A stretch of 64,000 nucleotides of DNA from Phallus indusiatus (Eukaryota > Basidiomycota > Agaricomycetes > Phallales > Phallaceae). The notes under the pieces were generated by a model. It searched no databases. It saw nothing but the letters and a program-made list of their open reading frames with translations, and was not told the DNA's origin. Positions within the stretch are counted from its first letter, which is position 1. Each line of letters begins with the position of its first letter. The DNA is taken from contig JAQFWX010000037.1 of NCBI GenBank assembly GCA_027605045.1, positions 248,001-312,000 on the forward strand. The letters are read 5' to 3'. The position numbers and the translations under genes are program-made. Positions 34,301 to 43,540 of the stretch are shown piece by piece.

Positions 34301-37236
34301 TCTTACTCGCGTCGGTTAGTTTCTGAATCCCTGAGTCGTTGCTGCTATCACTACTAGAGTCTGAATCCGAAGAGTCCGAATCGCTGGAGCTGGAACTGGA
34401 TGAAGAGCTGCTATCACTACTATCGGAGGGATCACCAGCTAGCCCGCTAACTTTGGCAAAAAATCCACCCTCCGGCATGAGAGATCGTTCGCGTGTAAAT
34501 CTCGACTTCCTACCCCTCTTCCTTTTTCGCTCCTTACTCTTCTTCTTCTTGGAATCCTTCGACGGGCCATGGTTCTTGGTTCTTTCGCCCTCCATAACCT
34601 CCTTTCCTTTCTCCTGAGTACTGGCCTCGCCCTCAGAAGTCTTGGATGTGTTGGCAGTGACTGTCGCGTACGTAGGTTTCCTCTCGTCAGTTCCGCCATC
34701 TGTCTTATTATTGATACTCGTGTCCTCCTGCTTAGGGCCCTCAGCAGGCACGTCCTCGAATCCCTTCGGGAAATATTTCCTCCCAGTGATGCTCGCACTA
34801 CTCTGCGTCTGTTGTACTTTCGCTGGGTTTCGGTGGTAAACGAATCCTTCCTTGTCCAGTCGCTCGTTAATCTTTCTCCCTATCTCTGCTCGTTTCCGGT
34901 CAAGTTCTTCATTCTCGATAACGACCTTGGCTAAAAATTCGGCGTTGCGTAAAAGGTTCGTGAGAGACTCGGGCCCGCCATCGGTATCTGCCTCTGGTGA
35001 TGTTTCCTTCTCGTCGGATCCACCAATAATCTCTCCCGCCAGTTCTCCAACCTCATCAGCCTCTCCCAATCCTTCCTCGCCCTTTCCCTTGTCCTCTCCC
35101 TCACTCTCAGCACCCTTTCGCCTCGTGTACTTTCGCTTTTCCCTCGTAACGGTCTCAGGTCGGATGATACCACTGCGGGTCTGGTGGTATTCGCGTTCGG
35201 TGGGACTCGGTTCGGTAAAATCGGCAGGGTGAAGAATAGGGGGTGTGATAGACGGGTTGTGGGAAGGGGATGCATCCATTATAGTTTCAGTCGACATGTT
35301 CGCAAAAAGCGTTCGGGTGATCAATCCGGCGCTGGTGTAGATAATTCAGTAAAGTTAATACAAAGAGTTACTCACTCAAAAAAATGTGAAGTTGTGCACT
35401 TCACGAAGCAACGAGGTTCAAAGATTTAAGTTCGCGCAAGAATATGAGTGTTCAAAAATCTCCGTGTTACGAAGCTTGTCCAAAACTAATCTACACTCGG
35501 CTATTTATAATACTTATAGTTTATTGTAACTACTAAAAAGGGGAATAAAAGAAATAGTCCTTAGAATAGTGAATAAAAGAAAACTCGCTCGAATAAGAGA
35601 ATAAAGAAATTACTGCCGCTTTGGGTTGAACAAGGCGGCTGATGTCACACGTTGTGACGATGCGTGGTAGGGGATACCAGATCCCTTACATATGATCAAC
35701 GTACTACTTTTCAAGCACTCCTTTCCTATACCACCATACTGGCTATACCACAGGAAATCGAATATATGTGGTCCCGTAAACATATCAGTATTACAAGTGT
35801 GCTTTATGCCTTATCAAGATATGGAAGCTTAATTAGTCAAGCACTTGTTCTCTGGTTGAATCTTCTGCCATCGGTGAGCCGAACAGTTCTTGAAAAGGTT
35901 GCAAATGACAATGTTGAATTTTTTACAGCCCGGAAGGTGAGATATATTTCTGATATAATCTTTGAATTTTGGAAACTGTGTCAAAGCTTGTGCAATACGT
36001 TGGCCAATGTGGAAGCTGCTGGATATGGTTCGACATATATTGGTGTTCAAGGTTAGTGGAGTACATAAATACATAATTTGGAAGTGCTTTTAGGAACATC
36101 TCGTTTAGGCTTATTGATCTTGCGAGCATACTCACTGTGTCAAGGGAATAAGATTATAACTGGAGCTTTAGTCTTCTTTTTTTTTACGGGGTTCATCTTG
36201 GACATTCATTGTAACGTTCTTTAGCAACGGGAACACACAATAATCTTTTAACTGACCATTTAGTTGATGTGAAGAATTCCGGCTGTGTTTCAAAGTCCGT
36301 AAAATATTTTCAAGCTATGTTGAATAATATTCAATCATTTTCAATGAACACTGACCCCTTTTTTAGTGTCACCAGTGTTAGTGAGTATTGATTTAGATAT
36401 GTATGTTAACATATCTTATTGAGATGAAAATTAGAAGGGGCCGCAGAATCCCTCGTTATCGATATCTGTGTTTGTTTAAGTGATTTGCTTGTCTTTTGCA
36501 TTTGCATGTGGAATGTTTGGGGAATATGGAAGTTGAAGCGTGGGACTGGCATTCAAGGTTATAATGACCTTGTTTCGGTACTAATCAGACAAAGTAAGTT
36601 TTGATTACACTTTGAACAATCCTATTGCGACGAGAAGTTATAGCTATATCACGATTCGGGTGAGCGTTTGCCGTTCAAGGTCTATTAGTACACCACTGTC
36701 TCAATACGGGTTCCGAAAAGCTTTGTGATTACTTTTTCAATCGCTGGTACAATCCTCACCGAAACGGTATTCCTCATATCTCATCTCTCTTATACTGATC
36801 TCACTCTTTTTTGCAGTCTGTAAGCACACTCCAGCAAATTATGGCTCTACTAGTAGTGTAAGTGTTCTGAATCCAATTATTTCCATGGCTACTTCAGGCT
36901 CCAATATTGGAATCATCACCGATATTTTTCTTCATTCAACTACAACATGGGTATTTTTTATTTAATTGTTATTCAGATGTCGATTTATTCTTTTCCAGTT
37001 TTTCGGCTATGTTACTCGCCGATTTTGCTTTGGATCTTCGTCGACAAAATTCCACAGCAATTCGTGCCGCAAACATAACATTACCCACAATCGATATTAC
37101 AAGCGTAATGAGCTATGTACATCAATCTATTCTCGTGGAAATGGGTGATCATGGAAATGATCAAGGAGACGGTGATGACGATCCACCGACTGGCCCGGGA
37201 TCTCAGGATGTGGAAATTCAACACGAATCAGCTTAG
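19319..37236 (+). CDS. DUF6533-type membrane protein, copy 2, intron occupied by element B
   Basis: The start is ATG 19319 (MNNSTANFTSASVPADLV). Exon 2 (about 19440-19474) reads YVATLIDVSVL, and its intron donor gtatatc follows. The 16-kb Ty3/gypsy element B interrupts that intron between 19513 and 35691. The intron then ends at ttttcaag just before cactcctttcc, and the core TTILAIPQEIEYMWSRKH ... LYALSRYGSL follows. Later segments match copy 1, through FSSFSAMLLADFALDLRRQN and the acidic tail to the stop at 37236. The known exons are not broken by B. Expression would require splicing out a 16-kb intron or a new promoter, so I expect it to be silenced or lost. Confidence 0.7.
19514..19819 (-). 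repeat. 3' LTR of element B (left copy)
   Basis: The LTR runs from tgtgaag to cccttaca on the plus strand and reads base for base like 35385-35690. The inner side carries, on the minus strand, a purine-rich tract (aggagggcgaa) that fits the polypurine tract next to a 3' LTR. Confidence 0.93.
19872..23870 (-). CDS. pol of element B: RT (C-terminal part), RNase H, integrase, chromodomain
   Basis: A 1332-residue open frame on the minus strand. The first 12 residues (MIVVSDQLTRNS) are encoded by the end of the inserted transposon; true pol sequence begins at LRNVVRHKYRS. The RT catalytic motif VYLDDIVIYSD lies near residue 80. RNase H has VTDACLTGASG. The integrase finger is HAHSILAHLGARK ... 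CETCSTCAM, and its catalytic triad lies in VDFVGPLPAS, ISDRDSLF and GATERANRT. A GPY/F segment (KYIGPFLITKV) and a chromodomain (EEWAVDRILSHS ... ITWLTFGEAKHLEPL) follow. The C-terminal tail of about 300 residues is rich in R, D and Y with DSYRP-type repeats and is unusual. It continues the gag-pro-RT frame at 32121-35324. Confidence 0.93.
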   Translation of the reverse strand: MIVVSDQLTRNSLRNVVRHKYRSIIDGKDAYEQIRIVPEHVNRTLFTTPDGSMESLVLQQGDCNGPATYQTLMNYIFATYIGVFMDVYLDDIVIYSDTIEDHVKHIHVIFDVLRKERLFLAADKMFFFAPELKILGHVIDDKGIRMDPHKVDGIEKWKEPTNKDMLLSFLGSVGYLADNCKGIRIPMATLAARSGTTSTWRWGFTEQRAFEEVKRIVSEHRNKYRVALDYSTGAEPINLVTDACLTGASGVISQGTDLSTAKIVSFWSGKFNPAQQNYPVHEQELLAIVESLKRFRPQLLGTTFRICTDHKALEFIMTQKHLSPRQHRWVDTLNQFDFTIYYIPGETNVLADALSRMYSDEPEGIVRASSEYVEDEFGTDRIADKIQSLVASLVQLSAPVYTGRNGILDSPRRSTRIAEKQSRKENTTTKGKGKIPMAERLVGDVKRGRGRPRKRPLSPGGRKEVEEMLDRLRDMEEELNNDTEPEVDSPDHMDKKPDNVAAPSLTDVIADAEPGFDITKIIRNKYYQDSFFKDIAKKPTHFKEFKLKEGLIFLMTGGKEALGIPDVRIGGRRVREVIITHAHSILAHLGARKTLNYLRDNVWWPKMMEDVTAFCETCSTCAMSKSSTQAPMGLLRTLEVPKRPWQAIGVDFVGPLPASRNRHGTFDQICVIIDHLTSMVHLVPTKTTYKATDMAEVIFDIVYKQHGLPERIISDRDSLFTSTFWQELHRLLGTELRLSSAYHPQTDGATERANRTMTQMLRQCVALDQKDWATRLPSIEFAMNCARSDTTGFSPFFLNYGRMPRPLIWDTESEYPGVETFAQRMKDAIMAAHDHIIEARVKQTRQANKHRRQAEFAVGDLVYLSTKNLRLPKNRARKLTPKYIGPFLITKVVEPGASFKLELSQDLKKRGIHPVFHASLLRIHIPNDDRRFPGRQYNQIPGFGGTVEEWAVDRILSHSGQGEDALFEVLWKSGDITWLTFGEAKHLEPLTTYCEAMGITNPKRLPKGKTPTPDALVLTATITLTNGQWWPEDKTETPAQTYKTRIPHGGRETTNNTSSMNTKSNKIELTPDELLAMMAIGPNRLKEISMILTTPDKQSMGEKPATEALGEAQEKGDVDRRSTGNGRLPPDGPRNRSRDDYRTPTQRQETVDYEYRRYDSYRPDARIPYTQERRNEYAYQRYDSYRPEYSGTTTDTTRSREADRHNEQRSHRTPLADRLRVAPTYSRSTDRPLYTRLSGRQQDDRTERRDDTFRDEQPRTKYAKPVDTKEDMVAKEEREFAEYIAERDRKVEKRNTKIKASGGSDIGEPQKMKELEEDDYEYETHGDEQVCY
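23836..23861 (+). repeat. left terminal inverted repeat of the MULE-like element
   Basis: The sequence begins gagttcctagttaactgg and matches the reverse complement of 32132-32157 best over agt.-.-actggtccgat. It lies directly inside the 9-bp target duplication. Confidence 0.8.
23862..24895. other. non-coding left arm of the MULE-like element
   Basis: About 1 kb lies between the terminal repeat and the zinc-finger gene. I see no gene. Two related stretches (aaaatgcatccatttcgg near 24374 and aaaatgcatccgttttgg near 24496) may be subterminal repeats. Confidence 0.5.
24896..26274 (-). CDS. zinc-finger partner protein of the MULE-like element, copy 2 (350 aa, 7 exons)
   Basis: I could build a complete model on the minus strand: exons 26274-26039, 25983-25808, 25755-25687, 25636-25544, 25495-25400, 25342-25265 and 25200-24896. 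All introns are GT-AG and the exons sum to 1053 nt, exactly 351 codons. An N-terminal region of about 100 residues leads to a zinc-binding motif C106-x-C108-x22-C131-x2-C134 containing KKGRFGHYMACGECG, which resembles a GRF-type finger. A helical middle and serine/proline-rich linker follow. A C-terminal CRFCDIGMAEEYIREHEWEC gives C-x2-C-x11-H-x3-C. It is read divergently from the transposase-like gene and recurs beside that gene's paralogue at 8-10.7 kb, so it probably serves the transposon, perhaps in DNA binding or regulation. The exact function is unknown to me. Confidence 0.78.
26275..27246. promoter_or_regulatory. bidirectional promoter region of the MULE-like element
   Basis: This 972-bp AT-rich region separates the start codons of the two divergent genes. 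It contains many A and T runs and no recognisable gene. It presumably holds both promoters; no specific site can be proven. Confidence 0.5.
27247..30651 (+). CDS. MULE-like DDE transposase (965 aa, 10 exons)
   Basis: The gene model has exons 27247-27697, 27750-28068, 28137-28339, 28386-28808, 28862-29098, 29159-29335, 29392-29661, 29729-30031, 30087-30406 and 30457-30651. All introns are GT-AG and the total is 2898 nt, exactly 966 codons including the stop. A C/H-rich segment RCEHFKKGCHNH (C258, C265, H268) looks like the FLYWCH/WRKY-type finger common in MULE transposases. Candidate catalytic residues are D521 in PSIDTSFKRL, D596 in TADGHRGQALG and E733 in NGNEQAHRN; the spacing of 75 and 137 residues is plausible for a DDE/D fold of this superfamily. 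The C-terminus is a helical segment and a proline-rich tail. The reading frame is undamaged. The family call rests on these motifs plus the 9-bp target duplication; a KDZ or other DDE lineage is the alternative. Confidence 0.8.
30652..32131. other. right arm of the MULE-like element, no clear gene
   Basis: About 1.5 kb lies between the transposase stop and the terminal repeat. Short open frames exist (for example 31348-31560 minus and 31484-31723 plus), but none has a recognisable domain or a consistent exon series. A small third gene cannot be excluded. Confidence 0.4.
32121..35324 (-). CDS. gag-protease-RT (N-terminal part) of element B
   Basis: A 1067-residue frame on the minus strand. 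It starts at MITRTLFANM, though an internal MSTETIMDAS start is as likely. The N-terminal third is charged and low-complexity, including a serine/aspartate run (about 34340-34440). A capsid-like region follows (about 34250-33780), then a CCHC knuckle CFECKKEGHDARNCP near 33545-33500. The aspartic protease motif is ALIDSGSLADF near 32905, with VNLDSYDIILGTPF downstream. RT begins after HTIPLIDDSKIYSWRPSRCP and includes RTVVDKREQNANTK. The last dozen residues come from the inserted transposon; element sequence ends at about 32158 in PDIDVILRN. It joins in frame with 19872-23835 once the insert is ignored. Confidence 0.92.
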   Translation of the reverse strand: MITRTLFANMSTETIMDASPSHNPSITPPILHPADFTEPSPTEREYHQTRSGIIRPETVTREKRKYTRRKGAESEGEDKGKGEEGLGEADEVGELAGEIIGGSDEKETSPEADTDGGPESLTNLLRNAEFLAKVVIENEELDRKRAEIGRKINERLDKEGFVYHRNPAKVQQTQSSASITGRKYFPKGFEDVPAEGPKQEDTSINNKTDGGTDERKPTYATVTANTSKTSEGEASTQEKGKEVMEGERTKNHGPSKDSKKKKSKERKRKRGRKSRFTRERSLMPEGGFFAKVSGLAGDPSDSSDSSSSSSSSSSDSDSSDSDSSSDSSNDSGIQKLTDASKKQVISALKVKDPPTYYGVANLDTFDHWVYHVTLWTKLHKLEDVFAVQMLGNFLAGKAGIFYMKYVVMKPKKWTLPTIFPALFDYCFPPDYKEELRNQLYQSVQGSKHFRDFARDVEILAERFPDVTKRQLIDIIWRGAAKYLQKEWSRDGLSRETASLKELIRKGIRFETAERISQNTWTNRRIFTTGKATPTTPVTRTDATASSASKFKPAGGRENAGKGQTTVKPEANKSKENKPRLTKQELNELRAQGRCFECKKEGHDARNCPTRHTAPAPKIQSSAVNFQMLEKLANEKDRVEVHACTIKGWAKHIFKGKPSKKETCKEIQSRFAEFFGGNTYIDKNGKTEDRFTVLDYGEDFEVTDWSDLSISHLVKKQDVENGWNVPDILCRTQNIREDLDISEQTKAEQDAESILLGAAKIKSAKKMARVEEEKIENVERTAMKVKDFSRKLPKPVVAEVYVNGKPARALIDSGSLADFMSTTLADQLKLDKDVLAKPLTLQMAVQGSRSKINCSVLVDFRYQGIEAKRRFDVVNLDSYDIILGTPFIYQHRILLGLNPTRVIVGSDKPEPLDGEEVATIPSAAADILEDELEKLRRQLKMEATDLCTSAEDAELPPLRAVNHTIPLIDDSKIYSWRPSRCPEALKTVWQAKKNAYLRNGRWRLATGTNASPLLILPKPPKPDGTVRIRTVVDKREQNANTKKLRTPLPDIDVILRNSVQSTGPIPLD
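32132..32157 (-). repeat. right terminal inverted repeat of the MULE-like element
   Basis: The sequence ends gaccagtcgactgaacactg directly before the second TTCCGTAGG. It mirrors the left end with several mismatches near the outer edge. Confidence 0.8.
35385..35690 (-). repeat. 5' LTR of element B (right copy)
   Basis: This is identical by eye to 19514-19819 and is followed by the target duplication TATGA at 35691-35695. On the minus strand it lies upstream of gag. The adjoining inner sequence (ttttttgagtgagtaactc on the minus strand) should hold the primer binding site, but I do not recognise a tRNA match. Confidence 0.93.
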
Positions 37237-39900
37237 AAACAGTGCTCAGTTCTGGAAGAATGAGCGGCGAAAAATTCGTCAAGGCTCTTTCAAATTCATT
37301 TGTTGGCCTTTGTAATAATTTTGTCTCTTTTATATATGTCCGGTGCACCTGACCTGATACTATCATACAAAAAGAATACACTAACGGCATTTTCGAGTAA
37401 GGGAAGAACTCAACTTGAAGAGAAGCGTTACATTAGGAACGTTCCTAACCCACACAATTGCACTAAAATAATCCATCCTAAAGCTAAGCACAACACCCCA
37501 GTGATGCCTACTAGTAGTCCCGCTGTCCCAGTGCAGCTCCGCTGTCTTTTCCATTTTACCGCCATGAGAGGTTCTCGGAATGAAACAATCAGCCAGAAAA
37601 TTTCTCCCACGTCAGGATTTGATGGTGAGCTCCCTTCGATTTGCACCCCAAGGCGTGAGGGGTGTCATTTAATGTTGTCTCGGATGGCGTTGCGATCTGA
37701 GAACTTATGTAGAAGGACCTGGCGCCCGAGGCGGACTGCGCTGGTCAGTAAAGTAAACTCTTTCAATTAATATCGGACGCTTACCGTGACAGCTTGCACC
37801 TCAAGTAATCAGCCGTTCAAGTTTTTCAGGACCATCCGCTTGTAAAATGTTCTCCGAAGACAACCCCGCAGGAGACAAGGTTTAAGCGACTTTTCGAGGG
37901 AAATATGTAGTGGAGAGTCTCAAAGGTAGTCTAAACGCGGAATTGGTGTTGAACGTTAAACCCTAACCAAATTCCGAACACCACTCCGAGCTACGACGGC
38001 TAGCAAGGATCTGGCAATGTTCCATCAACCAATTTGTTAAATTTGTAAAAGATGACGTCTCCTTCCTACCGATATAGTCAAATTGGGCATTTAATAACCA
38101 GAAATGGCGGCGTAAAATCAGCTCCAAAAGATATCCCTTGTAATGACGGTGACAGAAGGGCTTTAGAAAACTTTAGCGTGCTTTCAGCTCACACAAGTGG
38201 ATAGACCTTTGTAATATGCTTGCTACCTCGAAGTTGCTCGAGTGCCAGTCTGTTCCGTTATACCGTCCATCAGGAGGTCGCTGAAATAAACGTCCTACGG
38301 GGTGCCCTGAGCTCCGAGTTTGGCCCACGCTCATGAGGAATACGATCAGTTAGTTTTAGCCTCCGCGGTGGGCTAAGCTATGACAAAGACTTGTTGTATC
38401 TTGGAGAATAATCCGAATTCTGTTGCGCGCAAACGGTGCTGATATAGAATTCGATTGACTACACGAAAAGCGGGTGATATGTGTTCATACAAGTCAAAGC
38501 TGGACAACACTGAGCTCAGGCTACTCATAGTATGCGCTGGCTTGGACGTTTGAGCCCCGGGCCCCAGTGATCGCGGAATCAAAAAAAGATTAGTTGACGT
38601 TCTTGGTCTGTCCCTAGTCCTCGCGTTGTTTTCATCTGCGGTTTCGAAGTTCAGAGAGACGCATGCAACATCAACGTGACTTGGTATTGATTCCGTTGAG
38701 AAAAATTTTTTTTCTTCGGTGTTCGGTATGTAATGGATGTGCAGCTCTATCCTAAACTCCTAAAAGGCTAACACCATGTCACGGTTATGTATTCTCACTC
38801 AGCCTCACTAGTCTAGTCGCGGCAGAGATTATTCGTCTTCTTAATCGAATAGGTTAGAAGAATATGATAATTCAATCCGGTCACGACATTCAATTCCAAC
38901 TCGGACTAGATTTCATCAATTCGTTCCTCCGAGCTTAGGTATAGTGAATGCAACGAATTAAATCTACTGAAGGCCCGTTAAGTCGGAGAATTCGACTCCC
39001 TCTTATTCCACGAGACCCAAGGTGCCTATCCAAGGCAACGACTCGAGTCTATGCTATCTCAAGGTCTCTCGACAGCAATCGGCGAGAACAAAAGCATCAC
39101 GGCGATTGGCAATTGCTTCACTTTCTTCTACGATTCCGTGGGATCAAAAACGCCATATACGTGTCCTGCACGATGTGGAAGACATGGAAGGACGGGCACC
39201 GGTTTTTTCGAAGATGCCTTGATTAGTGCCGGCGAGAGGAATAAGCTCAGGATGTGGAGGATTGGGTGACCAGTGGACGACGCAGTGGACAGGCGAATGG
39301 GCTCAGGTCGAGTACATGGTGTCATCAATACTGGCAACTCTGCAATGGGGCGCACAAATAAACGTTAATAAATCCCCAAGGCAAGTCGTCTCATTACCTG
39401 CGGACAGGCTAGACAGCCATCTCTAGTACCATTCAGTAGATCTCAAACAGTTCCATTTCAGTGTTCATTTAGATGGATTCACAAGAGCCACACTCTGGCA
39501 GAAGCTTCTAAAATGCAAATGATGGAATTGGTCGGACTAACGGGGTCAATAGGTACAATGTATGGTTGTGCCTATTATCCAACGCCGTTCACTGACATTC
39601 CAGCACAGAAGCGCATTCTATGCATGACGTCTCATTTCACGCATGATAGGCGACACAAACGCGCGTGGTTTATTCTGTATGTGATATCAATATGTCCCTA
39701 TTTAACCACTTTATTTGGATCTCTTCTTCGCAACAGGCATCGCCGAACTCTTTTTAGAAGATAGTGAATTGGGTCTTCCCATGAATCACGCAGGGGTACC
39801 ATTCCAAATCCATTGGTGAACTTCTTCCCGTCTCGATTCATATCCGTATCCGTTCTCATCGTCTGTCCCTACTCCTAGCCCATTCAGTCATTCAGTTTAC
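37237..39900. repeat. array block A, duplicated at 53224-55990
   Basis: Long stretches match the block after DUF6533 copy 4. Shared examples are ccgccatgagagg near 37560 and 53545, the region around 38040-38290 with 54180-54450, and the region around 39000-39200 with 55060-55250. A minus-strand hydrophobic stretch (AGLLVGITGVLCLALGWIIL, about 37550-37490) could be a membrane segment of a decayed gene. No intact product is recognised. Confidence 0.55.
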
Positions 39901-41950
39901 CCAGAGCAAACGAATCACACGCAATCTAAGTGAGGACTACGCACCAAGACGTATCAACGATAGCACATTTTTTCTTTCCGACATATTCATATTCGTTAAA
40001 CCAACGCCACGCTTCCGCATAACCGATTCTCAAACACTTCTCCCTAAACTCTCGGACTAGTCAATCGCTCCTTCAACATGATATTCCCCCATCGGGGTCT
40101 CGAACACGGTCCGTTGTTGAACAAAACGTCAGCAGCAACTCAATTTGCAGACACAACTTCGATTATTGAACGTGATGTGCTATGGATCCGTTTTGAAGAT
40201 GGTGATGACGATGATCAGCTTCGGCATGTACCAGCTCGGGCGCTCGAGCTGAAGTCAACGCGAACAAAAAAAACCGATTAGTGCCGCTAGTTCATTACCA
40301 CTCCTCGCGTTGTTTTTATCCGCAATCTTCAAGTGTTTTGACAATCAACAAAGTTCTGGACGACAAGATTTAGAAAAATCTTCTTAGGGTGACATCTCAT
40401 AAGCTATGTACCTCTTGATCTTAATACGTTGGACGGCATGTACTATTTTTGACAGGGATTTTCGTTCGGTTGTGAGAATGTAACCTCATACCGATTGTAT
40501 GTCGATTGATTGCCTATTGAGCTTAGCATGCCTTGTTTACGGAAGACTCGGAAGTTTGGTTTAGAAAAAATACTGGAAAGTGGTGATTCGGGTTCTGTTC
40601 GCGAGAGCAAATGACACAGCATGTACATGTACATTTTATTTCGGAAAGAATGACACTGTACACTTCTATTTCGTTGGTACATTATTGACAATGAAATCTT
40701 CGGAGAAGTGAATGTACTGATTACTTCTCACAAATAAACTCTTTTGAAGCGCCGACTCGTCGCCTTTGTCGTACTGGGATTGATTGATAAATAGTGTAAG
40801 GGAGCGTAGCTCCCTACACGGAGTAGTTTAGCGCCCGTTATAGTCCTTTCGTCCTTATATTTCGTGTCCTCATTTGTTCTTGTCCTCTTTTTCCTTTTGT
40901 CCTCATCGTTAGTCCTCATGTTTAGAGTCCCTAACTTACATTACGGTCCTCACACATTTTGTATTTAATCCTCACATTCTGCTCGAATTAAAATCATCTT
41001 TTCACACTTCAGTTTTATTTTCGTGTATTGAGTCTGCGCACTGTGTAGCGGCGACTCAGTATCTACAATAGTAATCCGATGAGATATACATATATGATAT
41101 GGTGAACGTACGATCCCAGAGTGACGAACAGGTGAACAGCCTGTGGCCTGTTCCGTGAGTTCGTTGTTCGTACCAACAACAGCCGTGTCGCCGCGGTAGA
41201 CAGCAACTCTTGGATAATGAATCAAACGCAGGTTCAGCTTCAGTTGTTAAAAAAATAATAAGCCAATATATTGATAACACTTAAGAAAGAAAGAAACCTA
41301 AAAAAGAGTGATGAGTGGTAGGTTAGTCGGACGTTCCGTCAACGCAACCTTCAGTCAGGATATAACCATCTTGATTGCGAGGGGCTCCGTTGCCTGTAAA
41401 ATTGTATCCCGGGTAGAAGGCCTTCGATATTATTCCCTATCAATTCCTGAATGGTTGAATGAGTTGAGAAATGAAGAATAAAGATGGTGTTCGATGTACA
41501 TTACGGTCGGTTATGGGATTTAAAATGAGCCGGGTTTAGTTCCGATTGCACCCGGTAATATCAGCAGAACGATCTGATCAGTTTGAGAAAAAAAAACATA
41601 AATATCGAGTAAGCAGTTCATTTTGGACCACATACCAGAGATGCATCAACGGTAGCACATTCTTTCTTACACGTTCGTTGTATTATTGCCATGCTTCCAG
41701 TTTAACTGGTTCTCCGGCACTTCCCAAAGCTCTCAAACTTGTCAAATCGTGCCCTTCGATATGTCCATCGATGTTCTTCATCCTTCCCAACAAGCGAATC
41801 ACAGTCGGCGCATTAGATAAATGTGTGTCCTTGCACGACCTGCCAGTACCTTGAAGGAGTAGAATAGACGGACACTTTCGAACACAGTCATGTGTACTCC
41901 GTTGCTGAACAAAATTATGCAGCGATTGAAGCTGCAAATACAATTTTCCC
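39901..41950 (-). pseudogene. acetyl-CoA-synthetase-like pseudogene 2 (fragments)
   Basis: Minus-strand fragments of the AMP-binding acetyl-CoA synthetase family are visible. APTVIRLLGRM and HDLTSLRALGSAGEP (about 41830-41690) match the APT-x-IR ... HDLSSLR-x-LGSVGEP region of the family. AVVGTNNELTEQA (about 41190-41150) and a decayed hinge (about 41280-41240) match the C-terminal domain. A second degraded piece of the same region lies at about 39940-40150. The order is scrambled by duplications, and stops are frequent. Confidence 0.68.
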
Positions 41951-43540
41951 GGCTATCAAGCTTCAAAGCGTGATGTTCTTTATTTACGAATTGACTCTCG
42001 TGGAGGTAGAAGAATACCTGTACAAGACCATAAGTAGATGGTGATGAAGACTCTGTGACCATTGCATGCGGCCCGTCAAAATTCGACGCGAGTCAGGTTG
42101 GGAATCGCGCTCGGTTTTATCACCGGCAAGAAACTGTCGACGTTCCTTCTTAAAGAAATTTCCTTGCTGCTGAGAGACGTTCATGGCCAGAGAATCATGG
42201 AGTAAAGCCAGCTTAAAAAATACTTTTAGAATAGTAGCAGCATAAGCATTTCTATAGATAACTTTAGAAAAACTTCAGGTATACCTCCAGCCCACACAAA
42301 TGTACTTGCGGATCTTCGTAATATTCTCGCAGCCGCAAAATTTGAGTGCCGGTCCGTCCTTCCATTAGGAGATTATCGAAGTGAGTTTACTTAGGGGTAC
42401 GCTTCCTTTTGACCTATGTAAGTACGCGCTCGTGAAAAACTGTGAGCATGGGAAGTAGTAGACGATATTTTTCTGATTTTAGCCACGGGAAGGACTGTGG
42501 TAGGCTGAGCTTTGACGAGCTCTGATATAATCGCAATGCTACTGTGCGCGAACGGTAGATTTTAATTGATGGTACAAAAGACGTGTTCATACTGGACAAC
42601 ACGAGCGAGCTGCGCCAGCCTGGGCGCTACACGGAATTTGAAAAACTCTAGTATAGGTCAGCCTTTGGATCCAAATCGCTTGCATTATTTTTATCCGCTA
42701 CAAGTTGGGAGTTCCATAAGGCAGCACAAGGCACATGCAACTTGGTAGCGGTGCAAATCGATGGATGTGTCTTATTTTCCAGTGTCCCTATGATCTGATA
42801 CTATGTAACGGATGTCATTCATTTTACTAAACGCAACTCTAACCTGAACTTCTATAAGGTTTAACGTTACTTCATTGCATCCTCACCAGGCTTCGCTAAC
42901 ACTCTTGATATTAAACGGAAACTACTGCAATAACAATGCCCAGAAGACCTAACCTCATTCACAAGAGGACAACTCAATGACAGGAACTTCTTTTCGCCAA
43001 CCCAAACACTGGACTGACAGAGCTAATAGGGAACGCATGACTGATGCCTGTCATGACTGGTTGTCTCATTGACATTTCAACACAGGAAAGCATTCGATGC
43101 ACGGTGTATTATTCCACGTCTGTTAGTCAACACAATGTACGCGATCTATCCGAGAATATCTACGCTTATCAACATTCCGTTGTCGTCTCTCTCTGTTTCT
43201 CTATCACATTCACCACGAAGCAGTATTGTCTTTCCACGGGCCCATCATAACCTATCGAGACAGTCGCCGCTGCCAATGACTCAGGCACCACACTCCGGTC
43301 GTCCAGCCCACATCCTACCCCTGCGGACGATAGCCATATGAACAATTCAAGAATGGACCCTCGGGAACGAAAAACGTTCGACGTACATGTGTATGATGTC
43401 CCCACCCGTTCAATTGTTGAATTGGAGGAGGGCACAAGACCGGTCGAATCTGACGATCGGTGTGTTTCTATTGGTTCGGATGCTAATCTAAAACAACACT
43501 GTGAAAAACCAGCGCCGAACCTTATTAGTCTAAGTCCGAG
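41951..43540. other. array spacer, similar to 48780-49840
   Basis: Segments such as caacacaggaaagcattcga near 43078 recur near 49389. Short open frames show no recognisable family. This is the block that precedes the FMN dehydrogenase relics. Confidence 0.45.

Larger units (their letters stand above)
19514..35690 (-). mobile_element. Ty3/gypsy chromovirus (element B), young, with nested DNA transposon
   Basis: Two 306-bp LTRs (19514-19819 and 35385-35690) read as identical, and the element is flanked by the 5-bp direct repeat TATGA (19509-19513 and 35691-35695). It is read on the minus strand: gag and protease from 35324, then RT, RNase H, integrase and chromodomain to 19872. An 8322-bp DNA transposon with its 9-bp duplication splits the RT gene; 8331 bp is divisible by three. 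Taking it out in thought leaves a single open frame and an element of about 7.85 kb. No other disabling mutation is evident, so insertion into the DUF6533 intron must be recent. Confidence 0.95.

Noticed and set aside
34339..34430. Plus-strand acidic low-complexity frame (ESESEESESLELELDEE)
   Set aside because: It is the complement of the serine/aspartate-rich stretch in gag of element B.
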